DNA from: JANQFM01 sp035471925
GTDB taxonomy: Bacteria; Acidobacteriota; UBA6911; RPQK01; DATIPO01
Assembly (NCBI GenBank): GCA_035471925.1
Contig: DATIPO010000340.1
Location: forward strand, 3,947-67,946
Length of the DNA stretch: 64,000 nt
Direction: 5' to 3'
The position numbers and the translations under genes are program-made. The notes under the pieces were generated by a model. The model was not told where the DNA came from and searched no databases. It saw nothing but the letters and a program-made list of their open reading frames with translations. Of the stretch, positions 8,281 through 17,600 are shown piece by piece; the stretch's first letter is position 1; each line of letters begins with the position of its first letter.

Positions 8281-9033
8281 TTACCTCTCTTCGCCTTCGA
8301 GAATCCCGGCGTACGCCTCCAGCCAGCCGGACCTTGGCAGCGGGGCGTCGGAGAGGGCCTGCAGGACAGCGTGTTTGGCCAGCAGGCGGGTGGAGTCGAG
8401 GATGGGCAGCGGCGAGTTGGCGTCGGTGATGATGAGAGGGATCTCGGTGCAGCCTAGAATGACGCAGTCGGCACCTTCTGAGCGCAGGTTCTCAATGGAG
8501 TTGACGAAGAGCTGGATGGTCTCGGACAGGAAGAGGGCTTGGCAGAGGTCGTCGAAAATGGCGGCGTTGAGACGCTCCCGCATCACCTCGTCGGGGATCA
8601 GACGTTGCAGTCCGCGCGACTTGAGGGCCTTGCCGTAGACGGGACCGGTCATGGTCCACTTGGTGCCCAGCAGTCCGACCTTGCGCCAGCCCTTGGAGGC
8701 GATTTCCCGGCACACAACGTCGGCGATGTGCAGTCCGGGAATAGGGAGATCGTCGATGATCTCCTCGAGGACCAGATGGGCCGTGTTGTCGGGGCAGACG
8801 AAGAAGTCCGCGCCGGCTTGGGCCACTTGCTCGACGCCGCGGCCCAGATGCTTGGCCACGGCGGCATGGTCGCCGGACTCCCAGCCCTCCATCGACAGCC
8901 CCATGGGAATCGCGCTGAGCACGATTTCAGGATGCATGTGCGGCCCCATCGTAGCCGCGCCCTCGCGGCAGGCGGTGATGAAGCAGAGCGCCCCTCCTTC
9001 GGCGCTGTGTGCGACGATTCCCAGTCTCTTCAT
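8281..9033 (-). CDS. Aspartate/glutamate racemase-family protein
   Basis: The 250-residue product belongs to the cofactor-independent Asp/Glu racemase superfamily. It has the opening 'LGIVAHSAEGGAL' and the two catalytic cysteine motifs: C80 in 'FVCPDNTAH' and C195 in 'ILGCTEIPL'. These cysteines are the two acid/base catalysts that interconvert L- and D-forms. Substrate is most likely aspartate or glutamate, but hydantoin or other substrates of the superfamily cannot be excluded. The ATG is preceded by GAAGGGAA at normal spacing. It begins 13 bases after the DUF2585 gene ends, so the two are probably cotranscribed. Confidence 0.85.
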   Translation of the reverse strand: MKRLGIVAHSAEGGALCFITACREGAATMGPHMHPEIVLSAIPMGLSMEGWESGDHAAVAKHLGRGVEQVAQAGADFFVCPDNTAHLVLEEIIDDLPIPGLHIADVVCREIASKGWRKVGLLGTKWTMTGPVYGKALKSRGLQRLIPDEVMRERLNAAIFDDLCQALFLSETIQLFVNSIENLRSEGADCVILGCTEIPLIITDANSPLPILDSTRLLAKHAVLQALSDAPLPRSGWLEAYAGILEGEER

Positions 9034-9046
9034 AGGGCAATTCCCT

Positions 9047-9628
9047 TCAGGCGTTCTCGGTTTGCCATTTCTTAAGGGCTTCCAGCGGCCACAGGAGCAT
9101 GATGATGTTCAAAAGCAGGTTGTCTCGGATGAAGAACAGCAGCAGTCCCTCGATCACGATGAAGAGGACGACGGTAGCCCAAACCGGCAGTTTGGCGGCC
9201 AGTGCCAGGCCGGCGGCGCAGGCCAGGATGTCGCCGATCGAGTTGGTCACGCTGTCGCCGTAATAGCCGAGCGCCATCGTCTCCTCGCGATAGCGCTCGA
9301 TTATAAAACTGGTGTTTTCTATGATCTCCCAAAGCGCTTCCAGGCCGATGGCGATCGTCAGCCGGTCGGCCAGGGTGGTGTGATGGCGCAGCAGCAGCCA
9401 CAGCAGGGCATAGAATCCGAATCCGTGGAGGACATGGGTGAAGCTGTAGGGATCGAAAAGATGCTGAGAGTTGTGGAAGCTGTTGACAGCGCTGGTCCAC
9501 AGATTCGCCTCTCCTCCCTTGCACCACCAGGGCCGCCCCATCAGGCTCAGCGTCCCCACCGCCACCACTACAGTGATCGCAATTCCCAGGACGTGGCGGC
9601 GGTTGAAGGACGGGTAAGATGCAGGCAT
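9047..9628 (-). CDS. DUF2585 (UPF0314) family membrane protein
   Basis: The product is about 193 residues with five or so membrane helices. Several features match the DUF2585/UPF0314 family: 'LWTSAVNSFHNSQHLFDPYS', 'HVLHGFGFYALLWLL', the acidic 'EALWEIIENTSFIIERYR' and 'YYGDSVTNSIGDI'. The conserved H, E and D residues around the second and third helices suggest a membrane-embedded polar site, but the family has no known function. The start at 9628 was chosen over an upstream GTG (9712) because the upstream stretch lies outside the family region. It is upstream of the racemase in a likely two-gene operon. Confidence 0.75.
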   Translation of the reverse strand: MPASYPSFNRRHVLGIAITVVVAVGTLSLMGRPWWCKGGEANLWTSAVNSFHNSQHLFDPYSFTHVLHGFGFYALLWLLLRHHTTLADRLTIAIGLEALWEIIENTSFIIERYREETMALGYYGDSVTNSIGDILACAAGLALAAKLPVWATVVLFIVIEGLLLFFIRDNLLLNIIMLLWPLEALKKWQTENA

Positions 9629-9698
9629 GTGCGGCACAGTATAGCCGATGGGAGGTGCCAAGAACCTTTCTTGCCGGGTGAAGCAAGAAAGCCATGCC

Positions 9699-9960
9699 TC
9701 AAGGATTGCCACCGGCGGCCAGCCATGCCGAAGCGATCTCGCCGAGGGCCCAGACGGCTTGTTCGCGGCCGGGCAGATGGGGAACGTTGAAGGTGGCCAT
9801 CAAGGCGTCGACGGCGGAAGGTTTCCCGATGCGTCCTGGGGTTGTGGCGGCGGCTTGGCGGACTTCGGCTTGTGGGGCGGGTCTGGCCAGCGGGCGGATC
9901 GTCGCTTCGGCGGCGGCATCGCGTTGGACGGAGAAATGCGGGCAAGTCGGGGAATGGAAG
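9699..9960 (-). pseudogene. Truncated HEAT-repeat (PBS lyase-like) gene fragment
   Basis: In one minus-strand frame the sequence reads like one and a half HEAT repeats: 'AEVRQAAATTPGRIGKPSAV', 'DALM', and 'REQAVWALGEIASAW', ending at a TGA at 9699-9701. Intact HEAT units have the same order (E-VR-AA-ALG-IG---AV--L). No ATG, GTG or TTG occurs upstream in this stretch that would leave a usable gene, and the frame runs straight into the end of the sigma-factor gene in a different frame. It therefore looks like the 3' remnant of a larger gene. Read-through expression is unlikely but cannot be excluded. Confidence 0.45.
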
Positions 9961-10539
9961 TCAATCGCAGGAGTCGCATCCGCAGTCGCGGGGGTGGTAG
10001 GAGAGGACGTTTCCACGGCGGTCGAGTTGGAAGCGGCAGCAGTCGTCCAGCACCTGCTTGAGCTTTTGGCGTCCGCGCTGGATGCGCGACTTGGCTCCCG
10101 AGAGGCTGAGTCCCAGGCGGTCGGCGATCTCCTGCTGGGAGAGTCCTTCGACTTCATAGAGGCGGACGGCTTCGGCGTATTCCGGTGGCAGCGATTCCAA
10201 AGCCGCGGGCAGCCAGGACGCCACCTCCACATTGAGATTGGACGAGAAGCGGCCCTGCCGGGGCCCTTCGTTCTCGGCGGCCTCTTGGGCGGGATCAGCG
10301 GGCAGCGTGCGTCCGCTGGCGCGGAAGTGGTCGACGACCAAGTTGCGGGCGATCTGGAAGACCCAGCCGTTGAGGCGCTGCCCCTCGCGCAGCGAATCGA
10401 GCTTCTCGTGGACGCGCAGAAAAGTCTCCTGCAGCAGATCGTCGGCAAGCTGCGCATCACGGGTGCGGGAGAGGAGAAAGCTCCTCAGCCGGGCACTCAG
10501 GAGTTGGTAGACGTCGGCAGTAGTGACTTGCTGGCTCAT
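9961..10539 (-). CDS. sigZ: ECF sigma factor, SigZ type
   Basis: The 192-residue product has sigma region 2 ('LADDLLQETFLRVHEKLDSL', 'LNGWVFQIARNLVVDHFR') and region 4 ('LPPEYAEAVRLYEVEGLSQQ', 'LSLSGAKSRIQRGRQKL'). It ends in a cysteine-rich tail with C167, C168, C186, C188 and C191 ('DDCCRFQLDRRGN', 'CGCDSC'). This tail is characteristic of SigZ-like proteins and could bind a metal or arsenic, or sense redox state. The ATG at 10539 follows GGAGGACGAGC, a strong ribosome-binding site; the open frame extends 102 bases upstream without support. It lies 92 bases behind the ArsI-like gene on the same strand. No anti-sigma gene is adjacent. Confidence 0.85.
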   Translation of the reverse strand: MSQQVTTADVYQLLSARLRSFLLSRTRDAQLADDLLQETFLRVHEKLDSLREGQRLNGWVFQIARNLVVDHFRASGRTLPADPAQEAAENEGPRQGRFSSNLNVEVASWLPAALESLPPEYAEAVRLYEVEGLSQQEIADRLGLSLSGAKSRIQRGRQKLKQVLDDCCRFQLDRRGNVLSYHPRDCGCDSCD

Positions 10540-10631
10540 GCTCGTCCTCCTGGCCCGCGCGGCCTCCGCTCCCCGGACGTTCGGCGCCTGGCCGAGCCGG
10601 TCCGGGGGAGCAGAGAAGCCTTGGGCAGCGC

Positions 10632-11216
10632 TCAGCAACAACTGGCGGCTTTTTCGCGCTCCTGCCTATCGGATTCGCAGGCCGCCGCGGTGCCCGTCGG
10701 CGGCTCATCCTGGCAGCACTCGCGGGCCTTCTGTATCGCTTCCGACTCCTCGCAGCACTCGGAATCGGCTTCGCAACAGGCGTCCTCGGAGTGTAGCTTC
10801 GGCGAGTCCTTTTGGGTCACGACGAAGACTTCCCACTCATTGCCGTCGGGGTCCTCGGCCCAGACCTTGTCCTGTATAGCGTAGCAGCAACTGGTCTGCT
10901 CTTCCGTCCTGACGGGGACGCCGGCCTGTTGCAGCCGGCCGGAAGCCTTTTCGACCGCTTCGGAGGACTTGACCTGAATCCCATAGTGGGTGGGACGGTT
11001 GCTCAGGCTCTTGGCACCCCGCGCCTGGATCAGGCTCAAGTTAAGAGACGGCTCAGTGGGCTCGAACTTGGCGTAGTCGGTCCTCTGCTTGCAGGGCTCG
11101 ACGCCCAGAAGGGTGCGGTAGAAATCAACCGAACGCTCGATATCGGCCACCGCCAGTCCGATGTGGACGCGGGCGCGGCCCGGAAAATCAACTGCGGAAA
11201 TCGCATTTTGCTTCAT
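10632..11216 (-). CDS. arsI: ArsI/CadI-family metalloid resistance enzyme (VOC fold)
   Basis: The 194-residue product is a vicinal-oxygen-chelate protein: 'ARVHIGLAVADIERSVDFYR', 'PTHYGIQVKSSEAV' and 'WEVFVV' supply the His, His and Glu metal ligands. The vicinal pair in 'EEQTSCCYAIQDKVW' is the substrate-binding cysteine pair of ArsI, the dioxygenase that splits the C-As bond of methylarsenite. CadI cadmium-induced proteins are in the same family. Beyond the fold, a tail of about 50 residues holds four further CC pairs plus one C, and may bind metalloid. The ATG at 11216 has AAAGGAG 8 bases upstream and was preferred over the ATG at 11237. It is probably cotranscribed with sigZ. Confidence 0.8.
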   Translation of the reverse strand: MKQNAISAVDFPGRARVHIGLAVADIERSVDFYRTLLGVEPCKQRTDYAKFEPTEPSLNLSLIQARGAKSLSNRPTHYGIQVKSSEAVEKASGRLQQAGVPVRTEEQTSCCYAIQDKVWAEDPDGNEWEVFVVTQKDSPKLHSEDACCEADSECCEESEAIQKARECCQDEPPTGTAAACESDRQEREKAASCC

Positions 11217-11279
11217 TTTCAAAACTCCTTTCGTCATGGAGACGGAGAAGCCAGAAAAAAGACGCAGCCGGTTGCGCCG

Positions 11280-11765
11280 TCAAGCGGCCGAAGACTCCAA
11301 CTGCGAGGTACAGGCAGGGCAGCGGGTGGCCTTGTAGGGAACCGTCGAAAGGCAGAAGGGGCACTTCTTCTCGGTGGGATCGCCCGGTTCGGGTTTTTGA
11401 GCCCCGAAACGCTCCTCAAGCTGATCGTGGATCCGGTTAATAGAGCGCACCACCAAGAACATTGCCGCCGTCACCAAGAGAAAGGTCACGGCGTTGTTGA
11501 TGAAGACCCCGTAGTTCAAAGTCACCGCGCCCGAGGCTTGGGCGTCGGCTAAGGTAGCGTAGGGTCCGGCGTTCTCGCCGCCAGCCCTCAGCAACATGAA
11601 GAGGTCACTAAAATCGGAGTGGCCCAGCAGCAGTCCGATGGGCGGCATGAGAATGTCGCTGACCAATGAACGAGCCACGGTAGTGAAGGCGGCGCCCACC
11701 GTGAAGCCGATGGCCAAGTCGATCAGGTTGCCGCGCATGGCGAACTTGCGGAATTCAGAACTCAT
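11280..11765 (-). CDS. mscL: Large-conductance mechanosensitive channel MscL with zinc ribbon
   Basis: The 161-residue product has the MscL core: an amphipathic N-terminus and first membrane helix ('FAMRGNLIDLAIGFTVGAAF', 'LVSDILMPPIGLLLG'), a short periplasmic loop and the second helix ('NYGVFINNAVTFLLVTAAMF'). MscL is a pentameric inner-membrane channel that opens under high tension to release solutes on osmotic downshock. At the C-terminus, where the helical bundle usually ends, a treble of C135-x2-C138 and C149-x2-C152 forms a probable zinc ribbon ('CPFCLST', 'CPACTS'). The start at 11765 is the conserved MscL N-terminus, with GAGG at a spacing of 8 bases. The frame extends upstream by 111 bases without support. 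Confidence 0.93.
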   Translation of the reverse strand: MSSEFRKFAMRGNLIDLAIGFTVGAAFTTVARSLVSDILMPPIGLLLGHSDFSDLFMLLRAGGENAGPYATLADAQASGAVTLNYGVFINNAVTFLLVTAAMFLVVRSINRIHDQLEERFGAQKPEPGDPTEKKCPFCLSTVPYKATRCPACTSQLESSAA

Positions 11766-12041
11766 TTTTATACCTCGAGGCGTTCGCCATCCATAAAATG
11801 CCGGTTTGATGAGCCCTGGCCGCCCCGTTCGACGCATGGAGTAATGAAGGCCATGCTGTTTCGCCGGAGCGGACACGGATCCGGCCCTATGGAGGCTGGA
11901 TTTGAGAGGGTCTGGACAAGCTTGGGGCCGATTGCATCATCCATGCTGTCCGTCCGTCAAGTTTCCCCTGGGCCGCGGCCTTGGCCTGATCAGTGGCAAA
12001 TGACCTATGCTATGGACGAATCCTGTCCTGGAGAGAATACG

Positions 12042-13709
12042 ATGAGACTCAAGACTGCTTTTTTGACTATTTGGCTGGGGTTGCTGGCAGCAACCGGACT
12101 CTTGGCCCAAGACGACGAGCGTTGGAAGACCGATCCGCGGCTGGAAGAAGGGCAGATCGCCCCCTATCTGGATGGATTGGGCGATCATTCCCATGCCGTC
12201 ACCGCCTCCGGCGAGGACGTGCAGAAGTTCTTTGACCAGGGGTTGGCTCTGACCTACGGCTTCAACCACGCCGAAGCCATCCGCGCCTTTCGCGAGGGAG
12301 CCCGGCGTGATCCGGGCTGTGCCATGTGCTATTGGGGACAGGCCTTGGCCCTGGGCCCAAACATCAATTCGCGCATGTCGAGCGAGAACGCCGAGAAGGC
12401 TTACATCGCCATTCAGAAGGCTATGGAGCTGCGCGATTCGGTCACGGACAAGGAAAAGGCGCTTATCGAGGCCTTGGCTCAGCGCTACGCTGAGGATCCT
12501 GAAGCCGAAAGGCTGCCCCTGGACGAGGCCTACCGCGACGCCATGCGTCAGGTGGCCCTGCAGTATCCCGACGACCCCGATGTCCAGACCCTTTTCGCAG
12601 CCTCCATCATGAACGTCAATCCCTGGTCCGGACACGAGTACTGGAACAAAGACGGCACGCCGCGTCCCGGGACGGTGGAGTTTACCCGGGTGCTGGAGGA
12701 CACGATGCAGAAGCATCCCGACCACGCGGGAGCCCACCATTACTACATCCATGCCGTGGAGGCCTCGCCCGAGCCAGATCTTGCCGTCCCCAGCGCCGAG
12801 AAGCTGGGCAAGCTCATGCCGGGAGCCGGACACATCGTCCACATGCCCTCCCACGTCTACATCCGGGTGGGACGCTACGCTGACGCCACCAAGAGCAACG
12901 AAATGGCCGTGGAAGCCGACGAGGGGTACATCACCCAGTGCTCCGCTCAGGGACTCTATCCCGAGGGCTACTACCCCCACAACATCCACTTCCTGTGGGC
13001 TGCCGCCTCGCGCGAGGGGCACAGCGAAAAGGCCATCGCCGCCGCTCACAAGACGGCCAGCAAGGTGCCCGACGAGATGGCTCATCATGTTGCCAACTTC
13101 CGCGTCGCGCCTTATTTCGCGTTGGTGCGCTTCGGCAAGTGGGACCAGATGCTGGCCCAGCCCGAACCGCCCCAGAAGGCTCTCCTGGTGCGCGGCGTCT
13201 GGCATTACGGTCGCGGGATGGCCTTCCGCGCCCAGGGACACCTCTACCAGGCAGCCGCCGAACTCGACCGCCTCAACGCCCTCCTCAACGACCCCGCCAT
13301 GGAGGATCAGCAGGCCCAGTCCAATCCCGGCGAACTGGTCTTGCAGGTGGCCCGCCACGTGCTGGCAGGCGAGATCCTGGCCAAGAAGGGACGCTACGAC
13401 GATGCCGTGGCCGAACTGTCGACGGCCGTCCGCTATGAGGACGGCATGACCTACACCGAGCCGGCCGATTGGGACTTCCCGGCCCGCCTCAACCTGGGCG
13501 CGGTGCTGCTGGAAGCGGGACGCGACTTTGAAGCCGAAGTGGTCTACTGGGAAGACCTCAAGCGCAACCCCGAGAACGGCTGGGCCCTTTTCGGCCTCCA
13601 CCAGGCGCTGACCCGCCAGGGCAAGGACCAACACGCTCAACTGGTGTGGAAGCGCTTTGAAAGCGCCTGGTCCGGCGCCGACATCCAACTCCAGGCCTCA
13701 CGCTTCTAA
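12042..13709 (+). CDS. Secreted TPR protein with histidine cluster
   Basis: The 555-residue product has a signal peptide ('FLTIWLGLLAATGLLAQ'). TPR-like helical repeats follow on both sides of an unusual central core. The first repeat contains 'FNHAEAIRAFREGARRDPGC' with C93 and C96. The core has 'HPDHAGAHHYYIHAVEAS' (H225, H228, H232, H233, H237) and 'GHIVHMPSHVYIRVGRY' (H264, H267, H271). Then comes 'YYPHNIHFLWAA' (H313, H316). Related proteins are widespread in environmental bacteria with no assigned function. The density of conserved-looking histidines suggests a metal site, as an inference. The start at 12042 has GGAG 9 bases upstream and begins the signal peptide; the open frame continues 198 bases further. 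It is a single gene. Confidence 0.75.
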   Translation: MRLKTAFLTIWLGLLAATGLLAQDDERWKTDPRLEEGQIAPYLDGLGDHSHAVTASGEDVQKFFDQGLALTYGFNHAEAIRAFREGARRDPGCAMCYWGQALALGPNINSRMSSENAEKAYIAIQKAMELRDSVTDKEKALIEALAQRYAEDPEAERLPLDEAYRDAMRQVALQYPDDPDVQTLFAASIMNVNPWSGHEYWNKDGTPRPGTVEFTRVLEDTMQKHPDHAGAHHYYIHAVEASPEPDLAVPSAEKLGKLMPGAGHIVHMPSHVYIRVGRYADATKSNEMAVEADEGYITQCSAQGLYPEGYYPHNIHFLWAAASREGHSEKAIAAAHKTASKVPDEMAHHVANFRVAPYFALVRFGKWDQMLAQPEPPQKALLVRGVWHYGRGMAFRAQGHLYQAAAELDRLNALLNDPAMEDQQAQSNPGELVLQVARHVLAGEILAKKGRYDDAVAELSTAVRYEDGMTYTEPADWDFPARLNLGAVLLEAGRDFEAEVVYWEDLKRNPENGWALFGLHQALTRQGKDQHAQLVWKRFESAWSGADIQLQASRF

Positions 13710-13761
13710 TCGAGGAGGCCAAACAGGTATTCTGGCCCCTTGCCCGCGTTTCCTCCGGGGT

Positions 13762-13803
13762 GGTCTGCTGTGGTGCCGCGTCCATCCGCACTGACTGGGT
13801 TGC
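13762..13803 (+). repeat. Dispersed intergenic repeat, copy A
   Basis: These 42 bases match 63918-63958 (minus strand) with five mismatches and one single-base gap. The shared core is TCCATCCGC-[AG]-CTGACTG. A GTACCG follows about 18 bases later in both copies. This copy lies between the convergent TPR and HXXEE genes. Confidence 0.5.
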
Positions 13804-13946
13804 AGTCCGTCGCCTGCTCAATGTACCGCACAAGTACGTTTATGCGGGTCCTCGGTCGCGACGTCTTGTCATCATGGCGCCGGCCTTCCCTGGCGACGAC
13901 AACCCGTGAAATGCGGGCTGGGAGTCTCCCTTTCGGGGCACCAGCC

Positions 13947-14399
13947 TCAACCCAAGAGCGGATGCCACAGGGAAAGTGTCAGGAGGCCCTGAGCGAGCAG
14001 GGCGGTGATCAACGCCTTGCCCATCGGGGTCCCCTGCCCGGTCCGCCGCAAGCGGTGGATGGTGAAGACCGCCAGCGGGACCCACAGCAGGACTCCCGAC
14101 AGCGAGCCAGGAGAATAGGCGGCGGTCAGGACCCACTCGGCCAGGTGGGCGCAAGCGTTTGCGAGGTAAAAGAAGGCCAGCGTCATCAACGGCCACTGGA
14201 AACGCTCGTCTTGTCGAAAACGGGCCACCACCGCGGCCATCACCAGCAGACCTGCGCCTGTGGAACCGAGAAAGAAGACCTGCGACATCGATGTGCCTCC
14301 CCGGCTGGCCAACCACTCGGCATATCCCCCTTGCGCGGCCCATTCCTCCACGATGTGGACGGCCAAGAAGAAGGGGTAGAGCCACACCCACTTTCCCAT
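13947..14399 (-). CDS. HXXEE-domain membrane protein
   Basis: The 150-residue product has four or five membrane helices. The family signature H-x-x-E-E lies in the first ('FFLAVHIVEEWAAQGGYAEW'). A second conserved-looking region is 'YLANACAHLAEWVLTAAYSP'. The HXXEE family has no known function; the polar residues within helices hint at a metal or proton site. The ATG at 14399 is preceded by GGAGG at a spacing of 8 bases, so the 69-base upstream extension was rejected. It stands alone between the TPR gene and the divergent sortilin-like gene. Confidence 0.75.
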   Translation of the reverse strand: MGKWVWLYPFFLAVHIVEEWAAQGGYAEWLASRGGTSMSQVFFLGSTGAGLLVMAAVVARFRQDERFQWPLMTLAFFYLANACAHLAEWVLTAAYSPGSLSGVLLWVPLAVFTIHRLRRTGQGTPMGKALITALLAQGLLTLSLWHPLLG

Positions 14400-14617
14400 C
14401 CCAATCACCTCCGATGCGTCGAAACGAACTGTGAGACCGGCACGCGACGATTGGACAACCTGCCGCATGAGGGGGCTGGATCCGCGCCGTCCTCGAGTCT
14501 CGCCAAGAGTTCATCTTGCCGTAAATGATCACTTTTGTTGAGCCAGGTTCTCGACTCGCCGCCTTCCGCAAGATAGGATAGCGTGCAATCAGTCAACTCT
14601 ACGACCACGAGGACGAG

Positions 14618-17600
14618 ATGAAGATGATGAAAGCGAAGGCGACAGGGTATGGGGGACCGTGGCTGGTCCTCCTGATGATTTGGGTAGTGGCTTCTTGCGC
14701 GGTGCTGAGCGCGGGTCCGGCCTTTGGGCCCTTTCAGGGTCAAGAGCAAGGTCAGGAGGAACAAGAAGGCCAGGAAGGCGAAGAGAAGAAGGAGGAGACG
14801 CCTCCCCTTTACAAGGTCAAGACTCCCGGACTCAAGTTCCGCAGCATTGGTCCGGCCTTGACCGCGGGACGCATTGCCGATTTCGCCGTCAATCCCGACA
14901 ATCCCGCCCAGTACTACGTGGCCGTGGCGTCGGGCGGTGTATGGAAGACCGACAACAAAGGCATCACCTTCGAGCCCATCTTCGACGGCCAGGGCTCCTA
15001 TTCCATCGGCTGCGTCAGCCTCGATCCTAACAACCACCACGTGGTCTGGGTGGGGACGGGCGAGAACAACAACCAGCGCAGCGTCCCCTACGGCGACGGC
15101 GTCTACAAGTCGCTGGACGGCGGCAAGTCCTGGAAGCATATGGGGCTCAAGGAGTCGGAACACATCGGGATGATCGCCATCGATCCCCGCGACTCCAGCG
15201 TGGTCTACGTGGCCGCTTACGGTCCGCTGTGGTCGGCTGGCGGCGACCGCGGACTCTACAAGTCCACCGACGGAGGCCAGAACTGGGAGAAGGTGCTGGA
15301 AATCAGCGAGAATACGGGCGTCAGCGAAGTTCATCTCGATCCCCGCAATCCTGACCTCATCTACGCCGTGGCCCACCAACGCCGCCGCCACGTCTTCACC
15401 CTCATCGACGGCGGACCCGAGTCGGCCGTCTACAAGTCCGAGGACGCAGGGACCAACTGGCGCAAGATCATGAAGGGCCTGCCGGGCGGCCACGTGGGAC
15501 GCATCGGCATGGACATTTCGCCCGCCAATCCCGACGTGCTCTACGCCATCGTCGAGGCCCAGGGACGCCGGGGCGGATTCTTCCGTTCCACCAACCGCGG
15601 CGAGACCTGGAGCCGGCGAAGCTCCTACACCTCGCGGGGCAACTACTACCAGGAAATCTTCGCCGATCCCGCCGATGTCGACCGGGTCTACTCGATGGAC
15701 ACCTTCGGACAGGTCACTGATGACGGCGGTGCCACCTGGGAGCGCTACGGCGGACGCAACCGCCACGTCGACGACCACGCTCTGTGGATCGATCCCGACA
15801 ATCCCGACTACCTGCTCAACGGCAACGACGGAGGCATCTACGAGTCCTACGACCGGGGACGCAATTGGCGCTTCATGACCCAGCTTCCCATCACCCAGTT
15901 CTACAAGGTGGAGGTCGACAACGCCGAGCCCTTCTACAACGTCTACGGCGGAACCCAGGACAACTACAGCCTGGGCGGACCGTCCCGTACCACCAGCCGC
16001 AACGGCATTGAAAACGCCGACTGGTTCGTGACCAAGGGCGGCGACGGATTCGAGACCCAGGTCGATCCTGAGGACCCCAACATCATCTACGCTCAGTCGC
16101 AGTACGGGAGTCTGGCCCGCTTCGACCGGCGCAGCGGAGAGAGCATCGCCATCCAGCCCCAGGAAGGTGAGGGCGAGAACGCCTACATCTGGAATTGGGA
16201 CTCGCCGCTGCTCATCAGTCCCCATTCCAAGACCCGCCTCTACTTCGCCGCCGACAAGGTCTTCCGCAGCGACGACCAGGGCGAGAGCTGGACGGCGGTG
16301 AGCGGCGACCTGACCCGCCAGATCGACCGCAACACCCTGGACGTGATGGGGCAGACTTGGCCCATGGACGCGGTCGCCAAGCATGCATCAACGTCCACCT
16401 ACGGCAACATCGTGGCCCTCGAGGAATCGGCCCGGATTGAAGGCCTGCTCTACGCCGGCACCGATGACGGGCTGATTCACGTGACCGGCGACGGCGGCGG
16501 CGAGTGGACGCGCCATGAGACGTTTCCCGGCGTCCCCGACATGACCTACGTCAACGAGGTGCTGCCCTCGCGTCACGACGACGACACTGTCTACGCCGCT
16601 TTCAACAATCACAAGCGGGGCGACTTCAAGCCCTACGTCCTCAAGAGCACCGACCGGGGAGCGTCCTGGACATCCATCGCCTCCAACCTGCCCGAGAGGG
16701 GATCGGTCTACGCGCTGGCCGAGGATCCCGTCAATCCCGACCTGCTCTTCGCGGGGACGGAATTCGGCGTCTTCTACACCCTCGACGGGGGCCAGTACTG
16801 GAAGCAGTTCAAAGCCGGACTGCCCACCATCGCCGTGCGCGACATCGCCATCCAGGAGCGTGAGGACGACCTGGTGCTGGGCACCTTTGGACGCAGCTTC
16901 TATGTCCTCGACAATTACAGCGCCCTGCGCGACCTGAGCCAGGACGTGATCGACCAGGAAGGCCATCTCTTCGAGGTGTCCGACGCCCTCATGTTCATCC
17001 CTTACAGCCGCGTGGGGGGAGGCGGCAAGGGGTTTCAGGGCGAGAACTTCTTCGTCACTCCCAATCCCGATGTGGGAGCCAAGATCACCTTCTACTTCAA
17101 GGAAACCATCAAGACTCTGGAGCAGAAACGGGAGGAAGAAGAGTCCAAGAAGTTCAAGGAAAAGGAAGTCATCGAATACCCCAGCTACGAGGAAATGCGG
17201 GCTGAGGAAGAAGAGGAAGAGCCTTTCCTGCTCTTGACCATCACCGACGCTCAGGGCAATGAGGTGCGCCGTCTGCGTCATGCCGCCCGCGAAGGCGTCC
17301 AGCGCATCAACTGGGACCTGCGCTTTCCCGATACCAGCGAGGCCGACAGCGATGCCGCCGATCCCGGCGAGGACGTCGATTCCGGCATTCTGGTGCTGCC
17401 GGGGACCTACAACGTGACCCTCTCCAAGAGCGTCAACGGCGAGGTTACCCAGGTGGCGGGTCCGCAGAGCTTCGAGGTCAGACTGCTGGGCGACCGAACC
17501 TTCCCGCCCAGCGATCCGGAGGCCATGCTGGCCTTCAACCAGCGGCTGCTGGAACTCAACCGGGCCATCACCGGCGCCCGCCGGGCCGTAGGCGACTTGG

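Noticed and set aside
11937..13688. A 583-codon minus-strand frame
   Set aside because: It is antisense to the TPR/His-cluster gene, with no start signal and shadow-type composition.
14405..16384. A 659-codon open frame on the minus strand
   Set aside because: It is antisense to the sortilin-like BNR gene, has no ribosome-binding site and reads as low-complexity Val/Gly/Asp-rich sequence, the usual complement of a GC-rich gene.
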